In this document: positions 27,146 through 38,974 of the stretch, one piece after another
Numbering within the stretch: the stretch's first letter is position 1
How the letters are laid out: each line of letters opens with the position of its first letter
NCBI RefSeq assembly: GCF_000001735.4
Contig: NC_003074.8
Coordinates: forward strand, 19,723,261-19,787,260
DNA: 64,000 nt
From: Arabidopsis thaliana
Taxonomy: Eukaryota; Streptophyta; Magnoliopsida; Brassicales; Brassicaceae
Direction: 5' to 3'
Made by a program: the position numbers and the translations under genes
Notes under the pieces: model-generated
The model's database searches: none
Told to the model about the DNA's origin: nothing
The model's input: the letters and a program-made list of their open reading frames with translations, nothing else

Positions 27146-28908
27146 CTAGCTTTGAGAAAGTAAGCGATCAAGCTCATCAAACCCATCATCTTCATCATGT
27201 TCCACATTTGTCAACTGTTTTGGTGTCGTAGTAAAACCATCAAGCTTGGTTTGTTCATAAAAGTAAAGTCTTTGTGAATCCCATTCCTCTTTCAATTTCT
27301 CCATTCTCTCTCCCATCAACTCTTTCTCTTCTGATATATGCTTTATGTCATCAATCTCCATTATTTCTCCTGCACCTTATAAGATTAAGAAAACAAGGGA
27401 TAAACATGATTATACCACACCAAACATTACTACACACATGCTTAAAATCTCACAGAGCTCAAAATCAAATAAACTTTGTAATTTTGCTCTTTCAGAGATG
27501 GGATGGGAGGGAAACAGCACCAATAGTAAAACTTAGAGAAATAAAAAAAATTGCGCCTAAACAGTTCATATAAAGTAGCATACCTTCGACTGCACGCTTC
27601 TTGGCCTCTGCATATTCTATAGACATTTTATCTAGGGAATTCAGATCAACTTCCTTACCCTGATAAGCACAAAAGCAGCAGCAAGAATGGTGCAATATAA
27701 GATACTTTAGTAAAGAATAAAATCAAAACTGTTGGACATATATATCCTTTATCTTGGGGAAAGAGCCCTAGAGATATACAATTATGCAAATCCTGGGAAT
27801 GTAAATACTTCAATATCTCGTTCTTACCATATCCAAATGAATAAATTGGTTAATACTAGTGTCACAGATTAACCTGGCAAGTCAAGATGAAAATCATATC
27901 ACTAAAAATGTTATTTCAAAATTTAGTCCTCCGAAAAACTCAAGGGTCAAAATCACATACTTCTCATAGGCAAACCGCACACGTGCGTTCTGTAGCTCGG
28001 TTAATTGATGAATTGTCTTGGTTGCAGATGTCTCATCCACAGCTCCAAATATTAACATGTTCTCATCAAGCATTTTTTTTGCCACAGCAGCAGCTATCTC
28101 TACACCTTTATCTTTTGCCTCAACTACAAGATCCCTAAATTTCCCAAGCTCTTCTGCAAGATGAGAACTGTACAAGTTTAGTATGATACTCAAGATACGG
28201 AGAGCTTCAAACGAATAGAAAAAAAAAATAGTTGAAATCAGCAAAAACCCAAAGAATGAGTCACATCACAGCAGCTTTCACGTTTCAGGCTTGAAAAAAC
28301 AAATAGTGACAAATGATAGATAGATCAAACTTGTGACATATACATTATAAAAAGGTTACAACAACCACGACAAAAGGTGAAACACTTACGAAGTGAGATA
28401 TAGATTCTGAACTTGGGTTTAAAGGGTTGGATCTCATGAAGGCAATAGAGACAGTAAAGACCTCCAAGTCTCCGTGAAAAAGAATCAATACTAACCATGT
28501 GACCTGTAGAACATAAGGTTGGCTTGTGTGTTTAGCTAGGAACAAGTACAAAGTGAATGCAAACAGCAACGGAAATCCAACAAAACAGGAATTAGACCTC
28601 AACGTACCAATGGTATGAACATATAGTGACTGCATGAAAAAGGCTAGGTTGCTGTTAGGACTAGCTTCATATATATGAGAAAACTTTCTAGATAGCCAGA
28701 CACTCTTCATATCAGCAAAGGTTGTCAAATCATCCTGAAATTAAAACCAGAAGAGATTCAAGATTCAACAAATTGGGAGATGGAAGAGAAGTGAAATTCA
28801 AAATTTTCCTTAAGCTATAACAAAGATTGAGGAAAAAAAAAAAAAAAATACCTCCACAAACTCGTCTATCAGCTCATCGATATCTCTCTTGAACGGAGAA
28901 AGATTCAT
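27146..28908 (-). CDS. SNAPc subunit SNAP43/SNAPC1-like protein
   Basis: Seven exons join in one frame: 28908-28852, 28734-28608, 28503-28390, 28153-27961, 27873-27828, 27659-27584 and 27369-27146, about 278 residues. The conserved SNAP43 block spans exons 2-4: DDLTTFADMKSVWLSRKFSH, then SFSRRLGGLYCLYCLHEIQP, KPKFRIYISL and MLIFGAVDE. The C-terminus is acidic (EHDEDDGFDELDRLLSQS). SNAPc binds the upstream sequence element of snRNA genes and recruits RNA polymerase II or III in the nucleus. The 46-nt exon 5 (KLICDTSINQFIHLDM) is required to keep the frame and has good splice sites. The last acceptor has an in-frame alternative 6 nt upstream. The start is the first ATG after an acceptor-like TGTCAG. 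Probably At3g53270. Confidence 0.85.
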
Positions 28909-30098
28909 TCCTGAGTCCTGACATACACAATGAAACATGGAGACAAAGATTTAGTACCAAGAACAGAAAAAATTGGCTCTATTCAGAATTTATCCGCTGC
29001 AACTTTTAAACGATTTTGTCACACCCCTTGGATACAAAACATGCTAAGTAAGCTACTCATAAGTCATAACACAAAATTTTCGATAATCTAACATGAACCC
29101 ACCAACATACGTATAAGAAAACACCAACCCAGATCGTTAATTAGAGACAAACATGAACACACATCACCTTTAGGGATTAGGGACGAACACGAACACAACT
29201 AATCGTCTTCCTGAATTGTTTTTCCAGGTCTCTTCCAGACGAACACGAACCCAGATATAGAGAGAGCACTGAGCAATTGACAAAGAGATTGAAGTCGATT
29301 TCTTGACTCTCCTCTCCTCACTTTATTTGACAAAGAAAGGAACAAGACTGAAACTCACATTCTTGATAAACCAGTTGAGGTTTCAAACAAGAAACCATCT
29401 TTTAAGGGACCAAATCCTGCAGCCTTTCCATTTTCGATTACATTTTCCAACAAGCAATCAGAATTGACTGAAACTCTACTATTTAGAATCACAAGCAATA
29501 CATATTTCTCTGAAACTAAACACAAAATCAAAGAGTTTTGTGGACAGAATTCATTTAGGCATATCATCGAACACTTGGTATGCAATATATAATAAGCTTT
29601 ATATCTTGAGTCAAAAGCTAATGAATCCACCATTGACTATACTACAAAAGCTAATGAATTGATAAAAAGCAGTTTCTAAATTCCAACTTCTACAATTTCA
29701 ACATTGTTTGTAAACGAAAATTACATAACTTTACCTATTAGAGAATAAAATGCTTCGAAATTGAGAAGATGATGATGTTGGAGACGATTACGGAGAGAGA
29801 CGACGGTAGTGGCCTCAAAACAACGCCGGTAACTATGAGATCGATGAAGAAACGATGCTCGTGAGAGAGAGACCACAGAGGGGAATAATGTTTTTTGCGT
29901 TTCATAAATGAAGAAGGAAAGAAAAACCCATATATTATATGCACATATATTTAATATGTATGTATAAGTATAACCTAACATGTAAAGTCTAATACTTCTT
30001 GACTTTTTAGTCGATCAGATTTTGACACATTTTTTGAAGAAAAGTCTATACAATCTCTCAAGTCCCAAAAGTCAAGACCGAAACTTTTGAGACAACTA
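28909..30098 (-). other. Leader/promoter region of the SNAP43-like gene
   Basis: Just upstream of the start codon is an acceptor-like TATGTCAG (about 28919-28926). Further upstream on the minus strand, a CT-rich block around 29900-29734 ends in AATAG|GTAAAG. It looks like a non-coding first exon spliced to the coding exon by a ~0.8-kb leader intron. A second CT-rich leader-like block is near 29330-29200. Either could be the promoter-proximal exon. Confidence 0.4.
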
Positions 30099-30738
30099 CA
30101 CGTTACGAGTTTTTTTTTTTTTTTGGTAAAATATAAAGTATTTATATCATTTTCAAAGTTTCGACAAAAATTACAAAGAGTACAAGTAGCGAAAAAATAC
30201 CAGAAATCTACAGAAAGAACATACAATGACAATCGTTGGTGTCAGTTTTGTCTTCCGTTGTTGCTTGTTTGTGGCTCCTCATCAGGTTCCCTTTTCTCTG
30301 TTACAGTGGTTCGATGTTGGTGTTTTGATTTTGTCTTTCAGTTTTTGGAGGTGCATGTCTTGTCTGAGCGGAGATTTCTTGAGAAGAATAGAGGCGGCGT
30401 TTTGGTCTATGTGGCATTGCTTATCCGTGAGAGCTGGTTTTTATCGTTTTTATAAGAATGGCGACCGGAGGTGGTTTCTCTAGTTTTCCGTAGATGCTCT
30501 TATAACCATCGGATTTGTGATTAAGTCCATTGTTGTCATCGCGTTTTTGCGTTAGTTTGCGGAGAAGCTGTATGCTCTTGATCCGGAGATTTTGTGGACG
30601 GGCCTCTAGTTGGGTTTGCTCGTGACAACTAGGATGGGACTCCAGCTCCTTTGAATTGTGGAAATCACGCAAATTTTCGAGTTTGGCATTTCGGAATCGC
30701 TGTTTCTTCTTTTGTTTCCGCTCTGCACGTTACGAGTT
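30099..30738 (-). mobile_element. 5'-truncated LINE-like retroposon with 13-bp target-site duplication
   Basis: CACGTTACGAGTT occurs at 30099-30111 and again at 30726-30738 and flanks a 614-bp insert. On the minus strand the insert ends in TTATATTTTACC followed by a run of about 13 A (seen as T on the plus strand from 30112). A poly(A) tail plus a target duplication is the signature of LINE-mediated insertion. The body has GC-richer, formerly coding-like stretches but no intact long ORF and no identified reverse-transcriptase motif. It is either a LINE 3' fragment or a sequence mobilised by LINE machinery. Confidence 0.75.
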
Positions 30739-31630
30739 ATCTCTCTGAAATTTTACACATTGCAAGAGAACTTGCGACTTTCTAATAAAAATAAATCGAT
30801 AATCGCTTATAAAGTCAATATATAATTTTTGAACTGAAGTACGAGATCCTAAAATTTTCATAGATTCGTAAAGAAACAATTGAATTGATATTGTTTATAT
30901 AACGCAGACCTCGTCACGTACAATTTTTTCGCGACGTTGTTTGACCAACGACTCCGTATATATGGGGTAAACCTCCTCATAGTTCCGTACAAATGCATCC
31001 TTTTTAAAACGTTTAATAATTGATAAAATCAAAAACTAATTAAATTAGTATCAATATCGCATTGAAAAAAATGAACCGTAGGTTACAAAAAGTGATAAAT
31101 TGGATCAATTTGGAATTTAAGAGGACTATCAAAGTAGCTGTCTGGTGGTTGAGCTTCGTTAATGGAGTAATAGATAGCAATAATACAACGAGTTTCTATC
31201 AAAATAACATAAAATAAAATAAAATAATGGAACGAGTCTTGTAATGATTTTTTTTAAGGTTAATTTTCTCATCCATCAATTTCAGATAACGATCGAATAT
31301 TCATATACAGTACATCATAGAGAACTATCCAAATATAGTTGTACTCCACAAATAACTGTTAACCGTTTATATGTTGTGCAACAAAAAAACAGTAACAAAA
31401 AATGTACGCAACCGTCTATAAATAGAATGATAAACGATAATCATTGGCAACTACTTTTGTATATATAGTTTCTGCAAAATAAAAATACTATGGTAGTATA
31501 TGTTTTCATGATGATAATCTACATTTCGGCTAGGTTTTCTTATACATAACCAAATCATGTCCCTTGTCAAAACTACATTTAGGAGATTAGATTTAACTAC
31601 AATATGGTTTGGTTGGATTTTCATTTGATT

Positions 31631-31673
<43 letters not shown>

Positions 31674-32488
31674 TATGTAATTTTATATATTAGAAAATAA
31701 ATCTGCTATATTGATTTAAAAACAATTATGCCCCAAGTACAATAAAGTTAGATTTGTATTAAAATCAGATATTTGTTTTAAATTTTTTTTTCTTTCAATA
31801 ATATCCATTTAATCAGATTGGATTTCCGAAAATAGTAACATAACAATAACGTTAACTCAAATTATTAAAATATGATTTTGTTTGGCTAAGAAAGTATGCT
31901 TTGTTTTTAGTTTGGATTTGTTGAGTATCTCGATTTTAGTCGTCCCGCCAGAATTGTTCCAACAGGATAAAATGTGCTGCACTTCATTGGGTCTATAAAT
32001 GTTGAAGATTGAAATTTAAGACTTTTACCAATTACAATACATTTGAAAAAAAAAAAAAAAACGTTTGCGTTTCTCACACCATCAACCTTACATATGGCTG
32101 TTATATGAGCCTCGAGAGACTTGGCTTTCTTCAAACACAATAAATAGATCTGAACGAAAAAAAAAAAGATGTGAACGAGTTAACTTTATTGATTCAAAAT
32201 AATATTCAGAGTCGGCTAAAAGGCTTTAGATAATGACAACTTCTTCTTCTACCACATTCTTCTAGCTAGGTATTAATAATATTATTCCAATAATAAGTGA
32301 GAAGTTTTGTTGGTGAAAAAAAGAGAAGAGTAAAATAAAAAGAAACTTTGAAGGGAAACTTTGATTTGGTCAAAAGCCAACGACATGCATTGGCTCTATA
32401 TATATGTGTCTTTAAGAACTCATTTATTACTCTTCACTTCAATCAAAGACAAGAAGAAAGTTAGCCAGAAAAAAAAACAGATAAGAAA
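30739..32488. other. Intergenic region upstream of CYP71B5
   Basis: AT-rich. It contains the (AT)19 run and, close to the gene, a W-box core (TTGACC on the minus strand, near 32367) and the TATA motif CTATATATATG at 32396-32405. A minus-strand ORF (32140-31907) opens with a coding-like MCLKKAKSLEAHITAICKVD but decays into a poly-Phe homopolymer. Confidence 0.4.
31633..31670. repeat. (AT)19 microsatellite
   Basis: Nineteen uninterrupted AT dinucleotides, likely length-polymorphic. Confidence 0.95.
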
Positions 32489-34206
32489 ATGTCTATCTTT
32501 CTTTGTTTCCTCTTACTTCTTCCACTCTCTTTAATCTTCTTGAAAAAGCTCTTACCGTCGAAAGGGAAGCTTCCTCCGGGACCTAAGGGTCTTCCGATCA
32601 TCGGTAACTTGCACCAGTTTGGAAGATTTCTTCACAAATCTCTTCACAAAATCTCCCAAGAATATGGACCGGTGATGCTTCTCCATTTCGGGGTGGTCCC
32701 TGTGATAATTGTCTCTTCCAAAGAAGGAGCTGAGGAAGTGCTCAAGACTCACGATCTTGAGACTTGTAGCCGACCTAAGACGGTGGGGAGCGGGTTGTTT
32801 ACTTACAACTTTAAAGATATTGGTTTTGCTCCGTATGGTGAGAATTGGCGAGAGATGAGGAAAATTGCGGTTTCCGAGCTCTTTAGCCAGAAGAAGCTCA
32901 AATCTTTCAGGTATATTAGAGAGGACGAGAGCCAATTGTTGGTCCGGAAGGTATCAAAATCTGCTCTTGAGACACCAACTTCATCAGTTAATTTGAGGAA
33001 GGTCATTTTTACCTTCGCGGCAAGTATCATTTGTAGACTTTCTTTTGGACAAAATTTTTGCGATTTTGTCGATATGGAGACAGTGGAAGAGTTGGTGCTT
33101 GAATCGGAGACCAACCTCGGCTCCCTGGCGTTTGCTGACTTCTTACCTGCAGGGTGGATCATAGATCGGATCTCCGGTCAGCATTCCACGGTGATGAAAG
33201 CCTTTTCCAAACTCACCAATTTCTTTGAACTTGTGATTGATGATCATTTGAAGAGTGGGAAAATCGAAGATCACTCAGACATCATCAGTGTCATGTTGGA
33301 TATGATCAACAAACCCACCGAAGTTGGTTCTTATAAAGTCACCGATGATCATCTCAAAGGACTTATGTCGGTGAGTATAAATAATACCTTTAGTAAAATC
33401 TTCAAAGTTCTACATTAGAGGTAACTTGAGGGACAATATTATAGCTTGGAAAGCAAGTTAACTTATAAGTATAGGCAAATATACCGTTTTGTTCTTATTT
33501 TTCTGACTTGGTTCATAATGCTCCCTAGATTTATATTGATGTCCTATTTTAAAACCAAAATCATGAATTATTTTCCATGTCATTGGATCAGGATGTGTTT
33601 TTGGCTGGAGTGAACGCGGGTTCCATCACAATGATATGGACGATGACAGAGTTAAGTAGACATCCGAGAGTGATGAGAAAACTTCAAGAAGAGATTCGAG
33701 CAGCGCTCGGACCCAACAAAGAGAAAATCACAGAAGAAGACCTCGAGAAAGTTGAGTACTTGAAGATGGTGATCGAGGAAGCATTCAGATTACACCCACC
33801 GGCTCCTCTCTTACTCCCAAGACTAACAATGTCCGACATCAATATTCAAGGCTACAGCATTCCAAAGAACACCATGATCCAAATCAACACGTACACAATT
33901 GGACGTGACCCCAAAAACTGGACAAAACCCGACGAGTTCATCCCCGAGAGGTTTGTCGATAACCCTATCGAATACAAGGGTCAACATTTTGAGCTATTGC
34001 CGTTTGGAGCCGGACGTAGGGTCTGTCCCGGGATGGCCACGGGGATCACCATCGTCGAGCTTGGGCTTCTTAGCCTTCTTTACTTCTTCGATTGGAGTTT
34101 GCCCAATGGAATGACCACTAAAGATATTGACATGGAAGAAGACGGAGCTTTTGTCATCGCCAAGAAAGTCTCTCTTGAGCTCGTACCAACTCTTCATCGC
34201 TGGTGA
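32489..34206 (+). CDS. CYP71B5: Cytochrome P450 CYP71B5
   Basis: Two exons, 32489-33370 and 33592-34206, with a phase-0 intron at the usual CYP71 position, give 498 residues. The order is an N-terminal membrane anchor ([19 protein letters not shown]), the Pro hinge [16 protein letters not shown], the K-helix ExxR in [20 protein letters not shown], and the heme loop [12 protein letters not shown] with the Cys ligand. Family members are ER-bound monooxygenases; the substrate cannot be told from sequence. The I-helix reads AGVNAGSIT, without the usual acid-Thr pair (see findings). It is the first of four tandem CYP71B copies on the same strand. A TATA box at 32396-32405 precedes a start codon in context AAAATGTC. 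Confidence 0.95.
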
Positions 34207-34896
34207 AGCATGCAACTATAACTATGTTAAATAATGACAAGAATTCTATATTTATGTCCACTTTACTACCGGTTTGGATTTTGCTTTGTTCATGTAATCC
34301 GCATGTTTCATGTTATCTTTCAAGTTCTGTTTTTATGTTATTGTCAAAAAAAAAAAAAAAAAAAACTGTTTTTAAGTTGACAAAAGAAAAAAAAAAAAGG
34401 TTGACATTACATTACATTAAAGTATTTGACTCCCGAAGATCCAGGGTTTGTTATGATAAATAATTGGTTTTCAAAAGTATGAAGGCTACTTTAAGTTACT
34501 TGTAGAAGACCAATACTACGTAGTCAAAACTGCTCTAATGCTTTTCATTCAATGATTGAACCGTGTTATTAATTAGTTAATTAGATGTATCCAAAACAGT
34601 TTAATTGAAAAAACATATAATAGTAAAACTTTAAAATTTGGAGTTCTTTTCTTCTAAAACATATAGTTATTGGAGTAAACATCCAAAATATTATGACTTT
34701 TCATATTCTGTTATTAGTAAATTTTGTTTTATAATTATTCTTTTAGAACTTGGAGACATAATATAAATAAACAAACCTGACATTTCGTTGATAATTTTTT
34801 TTTTTTTTTAAACCCTAGTTGAAGATAAACGACGTCAGTAATCCTCTGCGTTTTACTCTGTTTTTGAGCTTGTCTTTGTTCCAGTTCTCTGTTTCG
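34207..34896. other. Spacer between CYP71B5 and CYP71B30P
   Basis: Holds the CYP71B5 3' UTR with poly-A/T tracts, then AT-rich DNA. At 34811-34818 a telobox-like AACCCTAG follows a poly-T run and leads into the non-P450 start of the pseudogene frame. Confidence 0.4.
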
Positions 34897-36343
34897 ATGT
34901 TCTTTTATCTTTATTTATCATCATCAGCTAAAGAAGTTCTCAAGACTCATGACCTAGAGACATGCACTCGACCTAAGATGGTCACGACCGGTTTGTTTTC
35001 TTACAACTTCAAAGACATTGGTTTCACTCAATATGGAGAGGAATGGGGAGAGATGAAAAAGCTTATAGGGCTTGAGCTCTTTAGTCCAAAAACGCAAAAG
35101 TCTTTTAGGTATATCAGAGAGGAAGAGAGTGACTTGCTGGTCAAGAAAATTTCAAAATCTGCTCAAACACAAACCCTAGTGGATTTGGGAAAACCCCTTT
35201 TCTCCTTCACTGCCGGTATTATATTTAGACTTGCGTTTGGACAGAACTTCCGTAAGTGCGATTTTATCGATAGGGAGAGAGTCGAAGAGCTGGTGGTAGA
35301 GTCAGAGACCAACGTAGGCACCTTGGCATTTTCTGACTTCTTCCCCACGGGTCTCGGATGGCTTATAGACCGGCTCTCTGGTCAAAGTTCGAGGATGAAC
35401 AAAGTCTTTTCCAAACTCACCAATTTATTTGAACATGTGATTGATGATCATTTAAAGACTGAACAACATCAAGATCACTCAAACCTCATCAGTGCCATGT
35501 TGAATATGATCAATAAACCCACCAATATAGGCTCTTTCAAGATCACTTCCGATCATCTCAAAGGAGTCATGTCGGTTAGTGTGTATGATTTCTTAACTGG
35601 TACTCTGGTAGGATACTGGAGGGGATTTGAATAGCAATCTTTATAGCTTGCGGAGCAACTAAAAATTTAGCTTCTACATTTCATTTCAAACCACAATCAT
35701 GAATTCTTACGTATGTTATTTATTCAGGATGTGTTTTTAGCGGGAGTGAACGCGGGAGTGATCACAATGATATGGACGATGACAGAGCTAACCAGACATC
35801 CAAGAGTGATGAAGAAACTTCAAAAAAAAGATTCGAGCAACACTCGGTTCCAACAAAGAGAGAATCACAGAAGAAGATCTAGAGAAAGTTGAGTACCTAA
35901 AGATGGTGATCGAGGAAACATTCAGACTACACCCACCTGCTCCACTCTTGCTCCCAAGATTAACAATGTCCGACGTCACAATTCAAGGCTACAACATTCC
36001 CAAAAACACCATGATTGAGATCAACACTTATACCATAGGTCGTGATCCAAAATGTTGGACTAACCCTGAAGAATTCATTCCTGAGAGGTTTTCCAACACC
36101 TCTATAAACTACAAGGGTCAGCATTTCGAGCTCTTGCCCTTTGGAGCTGGTCGTAGGAGCTGTCCCGGAATGTCCTTGGGAATCACCATTCTTGAGCTAG
36201 GCCTTCTTAACCTTCTTTATTTCTTTGATTGGCGTTTGCCCAATGGAATGACCATTGCTGACATTGACATGGAAGAAGTTGGAGCTTTAAACATAGCTAA
36301 GAAAGTACCTCTTGAGCTCGTACCAACTCTTCATCATTCGTGA
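34897..36343 (+). pseudogene. CYP71B30P: CYP71B30P, 5'-truncated and frameshifted P450
   Basis: P450 homology begins abruptly at 34927 ([17 protein letters not shown]). The first ~80 residues, including membrane anchor and Pro hinge, are absent and replaced by unrelated sequence. Exon 1 remains open to a normal donor at 35575, and exon 2 starts at 35728. In exon 2, where the other copies have CTTCAAGAAGAGATT, this one has an A-run with one extra base near 35820-35832, which breaks the frame. The rest is well preserved ([29 protein letters not shown]) and ends at 36343. Two independent lesions and high residual similarity to CYP71B31 indicate a young pseudogene of the tandem array. Confidence 0.92.
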
Positions 36344-37264
36344 ACAAATGCATTAATATATAAGATCAAAATTTGTAGGTTTGCCCTCATATATATAGTT
36401 TAATCAGTTTGGTTTTTCATTACATTTTGGCTTTCCTTTTATCCTGTCTGGCTTATGTATTGTGAATCAAGTATATTCATGTTTTTATCTTCAATAGAAA
36501 TATTAATCTATGTATGTTTTTTTTCCAATGAAGTGGTCTTTAAATAAACTAAACCATGTTTCAAGTTGACATAACATTAAAAGTAAATCGTTAAGAGGCA
36601 TTGAATCAAAAACTTCTTACAAAATTCAATATAATTCCTAAGTTTAATTCAATCACTAATCCTGTTTACGATCAAATAAGGTTTGACGATCGCTTCAATC
36701 TAGCCTTAAGCCACGTGGAACCTTACTTTTTTTTTTTTTTCCAAAACCTAAGTGGCCAAATTAGCTCAGAATTTGTAGACCGTAGTGAGTTTATCTCATT
36801 AGCCCTAAACTCAATGGCCAATACTAGGGTACCACCACATGCGGGCATAGTTATTTTTTCTTCCTATCTGCATATTTCATATTTCCCAATATATTATAAC
36901 TAACATTATCAAACCTAATTAGTTTGTGGTCACAGGAATCAGTTCCATAAAACATGGTTAGATATGTTGATTGGCACCGTATTGTTGTCGGTTTGGTTTA
37001 GAGGGAGAGAGCTTTATATTTAACGTGTCTTTTTTTAGTGGTATTCTCCTTCTCCATCAATTAAACACAGAAAATGATGTGCCTCGACAGAGTTGCCTTA
37101 ATTAATTCAAATTCTCTGATATATTACACAAAAACTTTGATTTATTACAAGAACCTAACCACAAGCATAATGCCTATATATATCCTCTCTCGAGAACAAA
37201 ACGCTCTTCACTCTCCTCATACAAAGAAAAAGAAAGAGTTAGCAACAAAAAAAAAACAATAATT
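36344..37264. other. Spacer and promoter of CYP71B31
   Basis: Contains the CYP71B30P 3' flank (including the shared AATGAAGTGGTCTTTA block near 36528), AT-rich DNA, a duplicated cassette with the CAGTTCCA motif near 36939, and the CYP71B31 core promoter. Confidence 0.4.
37171..37213 (+). promoter_or_regulatory. CYP71B31 core promoter
   Basis: CTATATATAT (37173-37182) is followed by CTCTCGAGAACAAAACGCTC, a block shared almost unchanged with CYP71B32 at 40069-40114. The TATA box lies about 90 bp upstream of the ATG. Confidence 0.55.
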
Positions 37265-38974
37265 ATGTCTATGTTCCTAGGTTTGCTCTTCCTCTTCCCT
37301 CTCTTTTTCATCCTATTTAAAAACCTTTTACCTCCGAGAAAGAAGCTTCCTCCGGGACCAACGGGTCTTCCGCTAATAGGAAACTTGCACCAGCTTGGAA
37401 GATTGCTTCACAGTTCTCTTCACAAGCTCTCTTTAGAACATGGACCAGTGATGCTTGTCCGTTGGGGGGTCGTCCCTATGGCCGTGTTCTCTTCCAACGA
37501 AGCAGCTAAAGAAGTTCTCAAGACTCATGACTTAGAGACTTGTAACCGTCCTAAGCTGGTCGCCAACGGGTTGTTTACTCACGGCTATAAAGACATTGGT
37601 TTCACTCAGTATGGTGAGGAATGGCGAGAGATGAAAAAGTTCGTGGGGCTTGAGCTCTTTAGTCCAAAAAAACATAAGTCTTTCAGGTATATCAGAGAGG
37701 AAGAAGGTGACTTGTTGGTCAAGAAAATATCAAATTATGCTCAAACACAAACCTTGGTGGATTTGAGAAAATCCTTGTTCTCCTACACCGCCAGTATCAT
37801 ATTTAGAGAAGCCTTTGGACAGAACTTCCGCGAGTGCGATTACATCAATATGGACAAACTTGAAGAGCTGGTGCAAGAGACAGAAACCAACGTATGCAGC
37901 TTGGCATTCACTGACTTCTTCCCCAGAGGTCTCGGGTGGCTTGTAGACCGGATCTCCGGTCAGCATTCGAGGATGAACATAGCCTTTTCCAAACTCACCA
38001 CTTTCTTTGAAGATGTGATCGATGAGCTTTTGAAGACTAAACAACTTGATGATCACTCAGACCTCGTCACTGCCATGTTGGATGTGATCAATAGACCCAG
38101 AAAATTCGGTTCTTTAAAGATCACTTACGATCATCTCATAGCAATGATGTCGGTGAGTGTGAATAATCACTTAATTAGTACCAATATCTCTAAATTTTAA
38201 TGTTGGATATAATGATATTATAGTGTGGGAAGCAAGTTAGGTCGCATTTTGTTTTGATGGTCCATTTATACAATTTTTCCCCTATAATTAAATTTTGGTT
38301 ATTAATTTTTTTTTTTTTTTTAAACCTTAACTATATATATTTTATTACATATGTCATTTAATCAGGATGTGGTTTTGGCGGGAGTAAACGCTGGAACAGT
38401 AACAATGATATGGACGATGACAGAGCTTACAAGACATCCTAGAGTGATGAAGAAACTTCAAGAAGAAATTCGAGCAACACTCGGACCAAACAAAGAGAGA
38501 ATCACAGAAGAAGATCTAGAGAAAGTTGAGTACTTGAATCTGGTGATCAAAGAATCATTCAGACTACATCCACCAGCTCCTCTCTTGCTCCCAAGAGAAA
38601 CAATGTCCGACATCGAGATTCAAGGCTACCACATTCCCAAGAACGCCCATGTAAAGATCAACACTTATGCGATAGGACGTGATCCTAAACGTTGGACTAA
38701 CCCTGAAGAATTCAATCCTGAGAGGTTTTTGAATACCTCAATCAACTACAAGGGTCAGCATTACGAGCTCTTGCCCTTTGGAGCCGGTCGTAGGAACTGT
38801 CCAGGTATGACCTTGGGAATCACCATTCTTGAGCTAGGTCTTCTTAACATTCTCTACTACTTCGATTGGAGTTTACCCAGTGGAATGACCATTAAAGACA
38901 TTGACATGGAAGAAGACGGCGCTTTGAACATCGCCAAGAAAGTCCCTCTGCAGCTCGTACCAACTCTTCCATAA
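37265..38974 (+). CDS. CYP71B31: Cytochrome P450 CYP71B31
   Basis: Exons 37265-38152 and 38366-38974 give 498 residues. The protein has an N-terminal anchor ([19 protein letters not shown]), hinge [17 protein letters not shown]-helix [11 protein letters not shown]-helix [20 protein letters not shown] and heme loop [12 protein letters not shown]. It is an ER-bound monooxygenase of unknown substrate. It is closely related to its neighbours B30P and B32 along the whole length, promoter and 3' UTR, so it is the intact member of a recent duplication. The start codon is the first ATG after the TATA box, in context ATTATGTC. Confidence 0.95.

Noticed and set aside
27274-27573. 99-codon plus-strand ORF
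   Set aside because: Antisense to SNAP43-like exon 7 and intron; no domain.
29721-29981. 86-codon minus-strand ORF
   Set aside because: CT-rich and ends at a donor-like site; better explained as a non-coding leader exon.
31907-32140. Minus-strand ORF opening MCLKKAKSLEAHITAICKVD
   Set aside because: The opening looks coding, but the frame depends on a homopolymer run giving poly-Phe and has no usable partner exon. At most a tiny relic.
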